This document shows positions 42,814-52,908 of a stretch of 64,000 nucleotides of DNA, piece by piece. How positions within the stretch are numbered: the first letter of the stretch is position 1; every line of letters starts with the position of its first letter. The translations under genes and the position numbers were made by a program. Under the pieces are notes generated by a model, which saw nothing but the letters and a program-made list of their open reading frames with translations, had not been told where the DNA came from and did not search any database. This DNA comes from Trichomonas vaginalis G3 (Eukaryota; Parabasalia; Trichomonadida; Trichomonadidae), in contig NC_067207.1 of NCBI RefSeq assembly GCF_026262505.1, positions 9,268,082-9,332,081 on the forward strand. The letters are read 5' to 3'.

Positions 42814-44963
42814 TCATTTGAAATTCTTGTCTTTCATGTCTGATGGTTTGCAGAATAGAGCATTTTCACACGTCATACCTGCACACAATTCATCATAATG
42901 TGTATTTATCCATACATCTAAAGGATTTGATGATAATTCTATTAAATCTTGTTTGGCTTCAGTCATCGGTATGATTCGTACATTAAATGATGAAAGGTCA
43001 TATTGCATAAAATACGTCAGTAAATTATCATAAAATTCCTTTGTGCATGAATCCATTAAATTCTTGAAGTAATCAAATTGACCCTTGAATTTACCATTAA
43101 CTCTTAAAACTACGTATCTTCTGTCTCCAACTTCAATTTTGACAGGGTAAACGTTATTAGTTACGAAAATGAAGTTTGCAACGTTCTGAGCAGTTCTTCT
43201 GGGTTGATTCTTTTCATTAATTCTAATCTCATTATCCGTTATAATTGATTTCAAAGCGTTGAAGTTTGCGAGTCTGTCTTCACCTACATTCTTGAGTTCA
43301 TTAAGTACAAGAAACATTTTATTTTCAACTACTGAGTTGAAATTACCCGTTAGCTCACTTATTTCAGTAATGTTTTACATGAATAACCAGCGAGAAGTTC
43401 AGAAATAATATCTGTAAATCTGTTTTTACCTGTTCCCTGAAGTCCTTTCAAAATAATTGCTGTTTCATTCTTGATTCCAGGATGTTGAATCATTGGTGCA
43501 ATCCAGCCGAGAAGGTATTTATACACTTCATCATTATTATCACAAATGGCTTCTTTAATGAAATTCATAAACATCTCAATTTTTGAGTAATCTACTTTTT
43601 CGAGAATGTTGTATTTATAACCCTGAAACGTTGAGAAAACATCTGGAGAATCAGATTTAAAGCAAACACCCTTAACGGTTAATGAAGACAATTGATTTAG
43701 TAGTACATCCCATGCTGTTATGGTTTTACCTTCTTCTTTAAATAATTTAATCATTTTGAGTGACTCTTTCATGTTTGACTGAAGAACAAATGATATTTGA
43801 TTCATTTTGTCGTGTATGTTGTAATCTTTCTGAATGAAGTATTTGTTTCCATAATCTACAAAACGGATTACACGTGATAAATCCTCAATTACTTCAGAAC
43901 TGTTTTTATACTGATGATTTTCAGCCTTGCGTCTAATATCTGTTATCAAAAACGAGTCATCAAGTTTTATATCAAATGTTATTTTTGGCTTACGTAATAA
44001 AGGTAAAACATATTCATCATAATATTCCTTTTGATAAAGTTTTAGAATCTTCACTAAAACAAATGGAGAAGTCATTAAATGTGCATATCTACTACGTGCT
44101 TTTTCAAAATTACTTTTTGCATTTTCAGTTAAATTACAGAAGTTATAAACGTTATCGTATGCTTCATTAATTAAATGATTAGGTAACGAATTAATTGCTT
44201 GAAACAGTGTGAATAATGTTATTTCTTTTTCTAAATTCATGTTTCCACCGTCATTATGTACTTCAAAATCACAGATGCCATCAACTATGCTCTGGGCAAG
44301 TTTATCGTCAATGTTTACATCTTTGTTTTCATTCATGATAATCTTTATTTCTTCGTTCTTCTGTTCAACTCTTACCTTAATATTCAAATCATTTAATATA
44401 TCATTCACTGTTCTAGTTAATGTTGAATCATAACTTCCACGAATGAATGAGTATGTATTGATTGGTTCTGTTGCATTCTTTCGAACTCTTGAATCAGCCA
44501 TAACCACTAAAGAACGCTTTGAATCATTCATAGAAGTCATTATGTCAATATCATAATCATTGCAGGAATAACATTTAATCATTCTGTTCGAGGTTGAATA
44601 GAAGAAATTAGTGTTGCAATAAATGTGAAGACCTCCTGATGCGGTTTTAACGATAACATCTTTATCCGAAAGTTTTGATAAAATATCTTTTCTAACTGTT
44701 TCTTTAAGTTCATCATTGTATGATTTATTGATATCAACATCTATAATCGTTAAATTTGAAATTTTATTTACTAATAAAGCCACACCAGTTTTCCTTCCTC
44801 TTCCTCCATCATGTTTGAGGTAGTTATGTAAATCAATCTTGTTTTCACCAATTCTTTCGTTGAGGGTTTTAGTTTCTGCCACAACTAATTCCTCAGCTAA
44901 TGAATCAATAACTTTTTCATCAGAAACGATATAGTTGTTGTTGTTGTTGTTTGTTGCTGTCAT
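42814..44963 (-). pseudogene. Polinton copy 2: primase-superfamily 3 helicase part (D5-like)
   Basis: The N-terminal region fits an archaeo-eukaryotic primase domain: IIDVDINKSY and later VIVKTASGGLHIYC. A cysteine pair follows (CYSCNDYDIDIMTS). The C-terminal region is a superfamily 3 helicase, with Walker A LKGLQGTGKNRF and downstream FIFVTNNVYPVKIE and GDRRYVVLRV as in virus helicases. Such proteins prime and unwind DNA in large DNA viruses, virophages and polinton-like viruses, but they are not part of the classical Polinton gene set. The gene is absent from copy 1. This part is broken. Confidence 0.8.
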
Positions 44964-45000
44964 TTATATAGGAATAAAAAAATAAAAATAATTTTAAAAC

Positions 45001-45390
45001 TAACTTTATTTTTGGACTGCATCATATTTCCAGGATTGTTGTCAAAATGTCATGTTGTCTCATTTTTTCAGAGAAGTTAATTAACCTGGTAGCACATGGT
45101 AACATGGTGACACCTTCAGTTCTTCAAAAATAATTCATAACTGCCTTCCTCCTATGTTGTTGTCAAAATGTCATGTTGTCTCATTTTTTCAGAGAAGTTA
45201 ATTAACCTGGTAGCACATGGTGACGTGGTGACACCTTCAGTTCTTCAAAAATAATTCATAACTGCCTTCCTCCTGTGTTGTTGTCAAAATGTCATGTTGT
45301 CTCATTTTTTCAGAGAAGTTAATTAACCTGGTAGCACATGGTAACATGGTAGCACCTTCAGTTCTTCAAAAATAATTAATTATTGAATGA
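45001..45390. repeat. Three tandem 121-bp units beside the primase-helicase cassette
   Basis: Units are phased at 45,041, 45,162 and 45,283 (GTCAAAATGTCATGTTGTCT…CACCTTCAGTTCTTCAAAAATAA). They belong to the same family as the units at 42.3-42.6 kb and in the terminal repeats, but run in the opposite direction, so the cassette is flanked by inverted arrays. Copy 1 has one such unit at 2.64-2.76 kb. Confidence 0.85.
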
Positions 45391-45444
45391 CCTGAAACCA
45401 TTAACGATAAAATAAGTGATAACAAATTTTTATTTTTATCATAA

Positions 45445-45609
45445 ATGGATACCCCACAAGCTCAAAATTTACCACGAATCATAACAAGGGAGGAAATGAT
45501 AAAAATGATGCAAGAACATGTTAAAAATAACAAACCACTAAAATTGAGAAAATGTGGTTATGCAGTAATGATGGAAAGAGAGATGTTGTCGAAGAGGAAT
45601 AAAAATTAA
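45445..45609 (+). CDS. Small conserved Polinton ORF, 54 codons
   Basis: This is the same small protein as at 2,825-2,986 (MDTPQAQNLPRIITREEM…), with one codon more near the C-terminus and an N/D change at residue 2. Conservation of frame between copies supports a real product. It converges with the lysine-rich frame that follows, and their ends overlap by four bases. Confidence 0.5.
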   Translation: MDTPQAQNLPRIITREEMIKMMQEHVKNNKPLKLRKCGYAVMMEREMLSKRNKN

Positions 45610-45896
45610 ATTTGGATAGAGTTTAAAAATTCATCTTTATTAAATTCATCTCTTCCAACCAATTTATTTATTCTATTAAATTCTTTTATTTTTGCTTCAC
45701 TCAGTTTAATTATTGAACGGTAAGTTTCTAATTTTTCGATTATTTCTTTCCTCTCTTTATCGTTTTCAGTTCCATTAGTTTTATTGTTTTCAACCCCACC
45801 GCATTGCGACTTCTTTTTGTAATAGCATATTTTTGATTTAATTCTGTTTAGTTTCTTTTTATATTCATTGTCTGGACTTGACTGCTTTGTTGTCAC
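45606..45896 (-). CDS. Polinton copy 2: lysine-rich small protein
   Basis: A 96-codon open frame of charged, helical character (KKKLNRIKSKICYYKKKSQC … IEKLETYRSIIKLSEAKIKE). Copy 1 has a shorter version. No domain is recognised. It lies just downstream of the integrase gene on the same strand. Confidence 0.4.
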   Translation of the reverse strand: MTTKQSSPDNEYKKKLNRIKSKICYYKKKSQCGGVENNKTNGTENDKERKEIIEKLETYRSIIKLSEAKIKEFNRINKLVGRDEFNKDEFLNSIQI

Positions 45897-45920
45897 TCAT
45901 TTCTTACGAAATAAAAAAAA

Positions 45921-46886
45921 TTAAATATTATTTAAATATAATGGAGTAATAAAATAAATCGGAATTTCTATTAATTTCTTGTCAACTTCAACTAATGCAT
46001 TGCCGTTAATATATCTAACAAATTCAGCTATTGTGTCAAATCTTCGTCTTCTTTTTGTCATTGATTTATCAGTTTTTCCATAATCGAGATGAATTAAAAC
46101 TTTATTTCCTTGTTTAAAATTCATGAGCCCCGAATTAATTTGTTCACGTTTAACATCATTTAACTTTTCCATTTGCTTTCTAATATATTCCCATTCTTTT
46201 GAAATATCATTTTTCATTTCCACCGGTTTCATGTTTATAGTTCTATGCCATGTATTATTGTAATAATATACTAACTGCTGTATGATGGAGTCATGATTTC
46301 CATCCCAGTATATCTGACCGTTAACCCCTAACGCATCTCTAAGAGTTCTCATTACCACATCAACTATTTTATTATGAAACGTATATGGAGAGGATGAAAA
46401 GTAAAAATTAATTTGTGGGAAATAATGAGCCATAGCTGCCTGAAATCCTTTATCACCATCACCCCTGATATTATCTACTCTTTCATGATCTAGTAAGTAT
46501 TGAATAGCTCTTCTTGTTTCCTGTTCTGTTTTCCCTTTCACCGGAATGCAATATAAATATCTAGTGTTAATGTTAATGGCAAATAAATAAGTAACGTTTC
46601 CTTTTGAATATTCCAGATGATCGATTTCATATGAATATGGATATGGAGCAAATGAAGGTCGACTAAATTTTTCCTTTAATGGTTGAATTTTCGGGTCAAT
46701 TGGTTTATTTAATATCTTGAAATCCTTTTTAAAATCTTTTTGCTTCTTTAATGTTTGAAATGGATATAATAAAGTGAATGATGAAGGATTAACTGAAGGA
46801 GGAGGCGGTACTGTCGTTGGAGGTTTTGGTGTTGCAAGTGGTTTAATTTTATCTGCTTTGATTTTGGAATTCAATCCTCCCTTCAT
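45921..46886 (-). CDS. Polinton copy 2: retroviral-type integrase, 321 aa
   Basis: Residues about 1-75 are proline-rich (PPTTVPPPPSVNPSSFTL). The RNase H-like core follows: YSYEIDHLEYSKGNVTYLFA (first Asp), VDNIRGDGDKGFQAAMAHYF (second Asp), HNKIVDVVMRTLRDAL (third acidic position) and YYNNTWHRTINMKPVEM. The C-terminal region is basic (SMTKRRRRFDTIAEFV). Polinton integrases cut and join the element ends into a 6-bp staggered target, in keeping with the CTGAAC duplication. The start overlaps the stop of the upstream gene (TAATG). The frame is uninterrupted. Confidence 0.8.
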   Translation of the reverse strand: MKGGLNSKIKADKIKPLATPKPPTTVPPPPSVNPSSFTLLYPFQTLKKQKDFKKDFKILNKPIDPKIQPLKEKFSRPSFAPYPYSYEIDHLEYSKGNVTYLFAININTRYLYCIPVKGKTEQETRRAIQYLLDHERVDNIRGDGDKGFQAAMAHYFPQINFYFSSSPYTFHNKIVDVVMRTLRDALGVNGQIYWDGNHDSIIQQLVYYYNNTWHRTINMKPVEMKNDISKEWEYIRKQMEKLNDVKREQINSGLMNFKQGNKVLIHLDYGKTDKSMTKRRRRFDTIAEFVRYINGNALVEVDKKLIEIPIYFITPLYLNNI

Positions 46887-47440
46887 TAATTCTGGATGTA
46901 TTTATTCATTTGTTTTAAATATGCTGTATATAAAGGTTTGATATACTTTCCCGCTTCGAGTTTATGTTGAAGGATGAATTCCAAAAGTTGATCTTCATTT
47001 AAAAGTCGGGCTGAATATGGTTTAACTAATGAATCATAAATTAAAGCTTGTGCTTCATTTATGGTCTGAAGGACCTGGGCGTTTTGCATCTTTTGTTTTT
47101 GTTCCTTTGGTTTTTGCGGCTCAGGATTATATAAATTATATAATTCATCAATATCTTCTTCTGTTAATACTTTATTTTTGAAATCTTTCAACTGTTTAAG
47201 TTGTGATTTAGTTTTTCCCTTTGTATATTCATTATTTTTAATTTTGTCTTTAATTTTAGAAATTATTCTATCATGATATTTCAAAATTTCATTTTTATAA
47301 TATGGATGATAATATTCCATATCATCACCCGTTATATTGTTATCATATTTTTGGAGATATGCTTTTAAATCATAATAATTAAGAAAATTTTGATTAAATA
47401 CTAAATCATCAATTAAAATTTTTAAATCTGTGTTATTCAT
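46886..47440 (-). CDS. Polinton copy 2: 184-aa protein between polymerase and integrase
   Basis: The product (MNNTDLKILIDDLVFNQNFL) is helical and highly charged, with a lysine-rich centre and a C-terminal helical part (LLNEDQLLEFILQHKLEAGK). Its stop overlaps the integrase start, so the two are likely expressed together. No zinc-binding integrase N-domain is visible in it. A micro-palindrome (47,063-47,080) encodes part of it in both copies. Confidence 0.5.
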   Translation of the reverse strand: MNNTDLKILIDDLVFNQNFLNYYDLKAYLQKYDNNITGDDMEYYHPYYKNEILKYHDRIISKIKDKIKNNEYTKGKTKSQLKQLKDFKNKVLTEEDIDELYNLYNPEPQKPKEQKQKMQNAQVLQTINEAQALIYDSLVKPYSARLLNEDQLLEFILQHKLEAGKYIKPLYTAYLKQMNKYIQN

Positions 47441-47539
47441 TTATATAAAAATAAAATCAATGTTTTAAGGGTGCCCACCTCTTTGAATCATAGTATCAAA
47501 ACCATCATTAACGGTTCCTTTTGTCTCTTCTGTGGTATT

Positions 47540-50500
47540 TTATTAAATAAATGGCATACAACATCCATTTTCACAACATACAGCCTTAGTGTGTGCTCCT
47601 GTTAATGCAGTCTTACCAATTGTTAAGCGAGTCATTGACCCATTTTAAGTTGTAAATTAATATTCTGACCATCAAATATCAATTTATCATTTATTATATC
47701 CAAATAATTTTTAGGTGTTAATTGTTTTTTTGTCGTAAACTAACACCTTTCATTTTTTGTGCAATCTTTTTTAAAATCACTTCCATCAATTGAACCATTG
47801 AATGATGTATAACACTTAGGACATAAAGCAACCATGTTATCACCTTGTTTCTCAATTGCTAAACCCAATAACTTCTTCTCATGTGCTTTTTCTTCAGCTT
47901 TATTCTTTAATTTAGGTTTAAATTTCTCATCAAAACAGAAGAAATCAAAAGGTGCGAATTTGAAAATGTTTTTATCATAAAATTGTTTATCGGTAACAAT
48001 TGCTTGAAATGCTTGAGTGTTAGGAAGATTTGGGTCGCCAGCGATTGCCCAATAAGATGAATCAGTATCACCTTCAATGAAATGAAAACGATTAACATCC
48101 ATGCATTTATACATAAAATCATAAATGAAAACCAAATACCAGTATTTAGCATTATCTAAAGTGAAGAATGCCTCTTGTAAACATGTATCACATCTATAAA
48201 ATCTATCTTTAAGCATCACTTGATATGTATCCTCTCCTATTTCTCTTATGTTTTTAAACTTATTTGACATACATGCAACGCGTGCCTTCTGTGCATTCAT
48301 TATTTTAGTCTTTGCGTAATTTTGTGTATTCATTGCATCGTAACCATATGATCCATTAAGTGAAATCTTGCAAAATAAACTTTTTCCTTTATTTCCTTCT
48401 AATTCAGCCTTTTGTCTTTCGTTCATAAATTTGTTCGCAAATTCATTAAAACAAGTGTTTTTCGTAAATGTTAAAATTGATTGAATATCATCGATGATAA
48501 AATGAAATCTGTCTATTAGATACCAAAGATAATAAGAAGAAAATGGTTGATATTGGTTGTGTGTTGATGCTAACTGAGTTAATTTCCTCTGTTTCTGGTC
48601 AACTGGTAGATTGTTTGATTTCATGTAATTATACATAAAACTGCCAATTGTTTTTTCATCTGTGATAATATCTAAGTTTCTTATTATCGGTAAAAAGTTT
48701 ATGTAATCATTAATGTATTTTTCATCAATGTGACCCTTTACTTCAGCCACGAATAAAGTATTTTTCTTCTTAATTATTCCCAGTGCTTTTGCTTTCTTTG
48801 TTGCTGTATCACAAATGATAACACCATTCAATCTTCCCGGCATATACATTTTATGGTCAGTATATTGAATGAAATCATGAGGATTAGATGAAAATGATGA
48901 AGGATATAATGAATTAAAGTCAACTCCAACGAAATGAGTCATAATGTTGGTGGTGTCCTCATTTGATACAGTTTTAGTTTCTGGATTATATGAAAGTTTA
49001 TTAATGTGCGTGATTCCTTTAAGATTAACACGATGTTGAACATTTGATAGACCACCAGTAATTCCATTACGGAGAATGTGATAAGCTTCAACTGAATCTA
49101 AAGTCATTGGTAAATTATTTTTTAATGCATAATTTCTTAAATTGATTCTTAAACGTTGAACATCTTCATCTTTATTTGATTTTACGACATTGCAATAACA
49201 ACACATTAACTGACAATTTTCTTTGGTATGTGGTTTTTCATTATCGATTCTATCTAATGTTGGTTTATTTGCATATGTAAACGCTTTACCACACATTTTA
49301 CATTTAGATGAAAGGATTAAATCGTGATAGTATTGATAGTCATCCATTGAAACATTGTTTTTAGTAACCCTTTCTGCTTTTTCATCTTGTTTCTTATATG
49401 ATTCAATTTTATATTTCCAATACTTTTTTGTTAATTCAAAACTTGATTCCACATTTTCTTCTTCTGGATATGTTTCGTTAGGATTGAAGTTCTTATATGC
49501 TAACGCGTAACGAATCATTGAAGCATTCGATGATAAAGAAAGATTATGAAGCATATCAATTTTATAAACAAATGTTTCTTCAATAATTTTATCGATTGGG
49601 TCAATCATAATTTCAACATCTTTATTGCAATAATGAATAAAATATTCTAATCTATTCTTAAAATTTTTAGCATCATTGAGATATATTTGATAATCTGAAT
49701 CGGATATTGTTTCTTGTGTTAATGCTGAATAAAATGAATCTTTCGTGAATGGTTCCTCTTTATATAATTCTTCTTCGTAATTTTCCCATGTGATGAATTG
49801 ATAAGGGAAAAAGGATTTAACACGTGATTTATTGTTTCCGAAATCTTGAGTGAATTGGTCTAATGTCCCACCCGCTATATAATTTCTGATGTCAATAAAT
49901 CTCAATTCATATGGAACGTTTGTTTTCTTTACAATGATTTGCTTAAATTGAGAAGAAGAACCCAGCATTGATTTTATTTTCCATTTTGCAGTATTTAAAT
50001 CACGAAGAATTAAATTTAAATCAAACTTTCCCGAATTAAAACCTATGATATTCACTTTATTGAATTCCTCATCTAGAAGTTCTTTAAATGCTTCCTTCTG
50101 TTTTTCATTTAATGTATGAGACAAAGTCCCCACCGTTTGGTCTGTTTGCGACTTCATTAATTCTTCATATTGTTCAATATTTGATTTAGCAACTAATGAA
50201 CAGGTTGAAAATAAAAACTCAATCCAATCAGAAATAAAAGAATCACTCGAAGTTAAGCAAAAATTCCTCGTATATGTTTTATCATTTAATTTAACCGTTG
50301 ATGATACCATGAATGGTTTTAAGTAAGCGTTCAAAGTTGCACATTCAGAAAGTTGAATTCTTCTTTAGTCTCTAATGTTTCGAAGTCAAAAGTAATATAA
50401 TATCTTGTTGGTTTATAATATTCCTGCAAATTATGTGCTAATAGCCATTGATATATCTTCTGTTTCGTAATATGTGGTGCATATGGTTGCTGGGTCTTTT

Positions 50501-50996
50501 GCAATTGAACGTCTTGAATTAATCTTCCATTATTTTCTTTACATTTCTCACAATGCTTTAAAAATCTTCTTTGGTTTTTCCTTTCTGGATCATCACGGAT
50601 AGAATATACTTCTTCTTTGCAAAAGGGGCAAACTTTATATCCTGTGAGTGCTTCAACGTCTGTTATTCTGTCAGCGTGAAGTTTTCCACATGGACTCTGT
50701 GTTAATAAAATATTTACTGTTTCAAATTCTGGATCTATCATTATTGAATCCACTAATGGAAAGTCTACCTTGTTAATGTCTACGTCTTCTGGTTGAGGAT
50801 CACAATAATAGAAATCAATATTAACATTTAACATTCTTGCTAACCTCTCACTTTCTGATGAAATGTCAAATCCTTCATATGCATCTATGGCTTCATTTAA
50901 ATAACTTCTACGAGTTTTAGGATTAACACCATCAGGAATGTTATAGAAGCGTTTAAATAACCTTCTACCTTCGGCTCTTATTTGATTATCATTCAT
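47540..50996 (-). pseudogene. Polinton copy 2: protein-primed DNA polymerase B part
   Basis: Reading leftward from 50,996, the parts are an N-terminal region with a zinc motif (CPFCKEEV … HCEKCKENNG), exonuclease motifs I-III (YITFDFETLE, GFNSGKFDLN, HYCNKDVEIM), an HNH-like zinc domain (CKMCGKAF, TLDRIDNEKPHTKENC, CCYCNVVKSN), the pre-palm block NGITGGLSNVQHRVN, palm motif A (VDFNSLYPSS), motif B (KISLNGSYGY), motif C (EGDTDSSYW), and a cysteine-rich end (CCENGCCMPF). Family-B polymerases of this type start synthesis from a terminal protein at linear ends. The part is broken in a few places. Confidence 0.9.
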
Positions 50997-51098
50997 TTTA
51001 GCTGTTCCGTTTTTTGTTCATTTATGTAAGAATAAAAATTAAAAAATAAAAAAAATAAAGTTTATTTTTTTAAAGTCCGAGACTCAGAGAGTCCAGGG

Positions 51099-51640
51099 CT
51101 AAAGTCCATAAAATGAATTAAGAACACATAAATTTTTATCATCTGCGACGTGACGAATACATTTTAATTTACTCAAGAATGCGTACCCTGATACATTAAA
51201 TCTAATTCCTGTCTTATTTAATTTCACAACTTTGAAAAGGAATGTATGAATAGCTATAAAATGATGAGATGATGTTTTATGGGTTGCTTCCATTTTTTCT
51301 GAAATAAATGAATAAATATAATGCTTATACGTTTTCATATCTTTTATATTCTTAATAACGAATGGTATAGACCTTTCAACTTCGTCTTCCTTCGGTGCTG
51401 TTCTTTCATATGAAACATTATTGGTATCTTCAATAATGAAACCACAATCACATAAAATTTTATAGGTTCCAATTGTTTCTTTTGATATTTTATCTAACAA
51501 ATCAAAAACTTTATCAACACCTGTACATTTATTTAAATAATAATTTGTGTAAATATCATGGTCTTCTTTCTTAATCGTATTTGTTGCATATGTTACATTT
51601 TTCAGTGCTTTTTGAATTTTTCAGAATCAAGAGGAGGTGA
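51099..51640 (-). pseudogene. Polinton copy 2: unknown protein part before the polymerase
   Basis: This matches 8,401-8,972 of copy 1. A 133-codon open stretch contains CDCGFIIEDTNNVSYERTA and THKTSSHHFIAIHTFLFKVV. No domain is recognised. A GC-rich micro-palindrome lies at its 3' end (51,074-51,100). It is broken. Confidence 0.4.
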
Positions 51641-52234
51641 AAGTAATATACATGGATAATCTCCATCGTCAATAAATTGTAACTTATGTTTATGAATAAA
51701 TTTTGTGCCTTCTTCTGAAAGTGTTTCGTCAATATCACCATCTAATAAATTTTTAGTAGATTCCAAAAAGTAATTTTTATATCTTTCCTCATGTGATTTT
51801 TGAACTTCTGATTCTGAAGCTGGGATATTCATTAAACCCTCTACTTCATTCTCAGCATTTCTCAATTCACTAATTCTTTCATCTATTTCATTTCTTAATT
51901 GTTCCAATTTCTCAATCTCATCGTTATAATATTCATCTTGTTTAATTTTTTCTTCAAAATATTCAGGAGGTGTTTCAAGGCTCTCTGAGCCCAGGTCCTC
52001 TGGACCATAAAGAGGAATATTCTCCTGTTTTTCAACTTTTTTGGGATATAAATATCTCATTATAGCCTTTTTAGTAATTGGTCCGTTATATTTAAATTCA
52101 TTCAACAATCTGGAAAACTCTTTCACATTCTGCATATATGTTGGATAAGAACCGTCTCCAAAATTTTCTAAAATATTTTCTAATTCTGAATTAGTGAACT
52201 TTAAAGATTTCAATGAATTAGTTGTTATACTCAT
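51602..52234 (-). CDS. Polinton copy 2: acidic coiled-coil protein, 210 aa
   Basis: This is a homologue of the frame at 8,923-9,504 in copy 1. The helical N-terminus (LKFTNSELENILENFG), coiled coil (EIEKLEQLRNEIDERISELR) and the block EVEGLMNIPASESEVQKSHE are shared. A GC-rich micro-palindrome at 51,990-52,005 lies in an insertion (YGPEDLGSES) that copy 1 lacks. The function is unknown. It is the first leftward gene after the right terminal region. Confidence 0.5.
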   Translation of the reverse strand: MSITTNSLKSLKFTNSELENILENFGDGSYPTYMQNVKEFSRLLNEFKYNGPITKKAIMRYLYPKKVEKQENIPLYGPEDLGSESLETPPEYFEEKIKQDEYYNDEIEKLEQLRNEIDERISELRNAENEVEGLMNIPASESEVQKSHEERYKNYFLESTKNLLDGDIDETLSEEGTKFIHKHKLQFIDDGDYPCILLSPPLDSEKFKKH

Positions 52235-52295
52235 TTATCATTAAATAAAAAATAAAAAAAATAAATTTAACTTAGTTTTAATTTTACGTAAGAAG

Positions 52296-52401
52296 TCAAT
52301 TTTTTAAATCTTGATTTATTCAAAAACGTAAGAATAAAAACCGTAAGAATCATACATTTTTTACTTCATATGTTAAAAAAAATGATACAAAATCGTTCAA
52401 T
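52296..52401. repeat. Remnant of an older right terminus
   Basis: This stretch (TTTTTAAATCTTGATTTATT…) is collinear with the right end of copy 1 from about 10,564, but stops short and is followed at once by the full 501-bp arm that also stands at the left end. It therefore looks like the original right end, cut off and capped by a copy of the left end. Confidence 0.65.
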
Positions 52402-52902
52402 ATCACCTCATTAATGAAAATTGATGATTTAACAAAAAGAATAGAAGAGATTGAAGAAAGAATGAATCAAATAATTGATTTCATAAATTCAAATAATCAT
52501 TAGTTTCAATTTCTTTTTTTCTCGTTTATGAGGTCTTTGATTATGACTCCATTATATTTATACCTCCTTTCGTACCTGTTGTCTAAATGTCATGTTGTCT
52601 CATTTTTTAAAAGAAGTTAAATGACCTGGTAGCACATGGTAACATGGTAGCACCTTCAGTTATTCAAAAATAATTAATTATTGAATGCGTTTAGTATATA
52701 ATATTTATTACTAATTTATTTAATAATGTCGCGCTTTCTTACGAATTCATGACTTGATTTATTCAAAAACGTAAGAATAAAAACCGTAAGAATCATACAT
52801 TTTTTACTTCATATGTTAAAAAAAATGATACAAAATCGTTCAATATTGTATGAATTCTTACGTTTACAAAAAAAGTCACACAACCCGTCAACATATACTA
52901 CT
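52402..52902 (-). repeat. Right terminal inverted repeat of Polinton copy 2
   Basis: 501 bases, the inverse of 33,505-34,005, ending CATATACTACT. The inner 100 bases are a detached 3' piece of the 122-codon gene at the left end. Confidence 0.9.
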
Positions 52903-52908
52903 CTGAAC
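52903..52908. repeat. Right target-site duplication CTGAAC
   Basis: It repeats the six bases before the left terminus. Confidence 0.9.

Larger units (their letters stand above)
33505..52902. mobile_element. Polinton/Maverick copy 2, complete at both ends (19.4 kb)
   Basis: The element begins AG and ends CT. It is bounded by 501-bp terminal inverted repeats and 6-bp direct target duplications. The left half reads rightward (amphipathic small protein, capsid-like protein, packaging ATPase, unknown proteins, fibre-like protein). The right half reads leftward (primase-helicase, integrase, unknown protein, protein-primed DNA polymerase, two unknown proteins). No adenain-type protease was recognised. 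The ends look whole and the arms are almost identical, which points to a young insertion, but the genes carry about a dozen breaks in total. It is treated as a fossil. Confidence 0.95.

Noticed and set aside
45001-45390. Array of 121-bp units as a CRISPR or origin array
   Set aside because: The whole unit is repeated, not short repeats with spacers, and the same unit occurs singly in the terminal repeats. An origin role has no direct support.
47540-50996. Intein with homing endonuclease inside the polymerase
   Set aside because: The HNH-like segment is short and no intein splice-junction residues or splicing blocks are visible at its edges.
33505-52902. Adenain-type cysteine protease gene of the Polinton
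   Set aside because: No frame with a recognisable His…Asp/Glu…Cys protease pattern was found, so it is either absent or too diverged to call.
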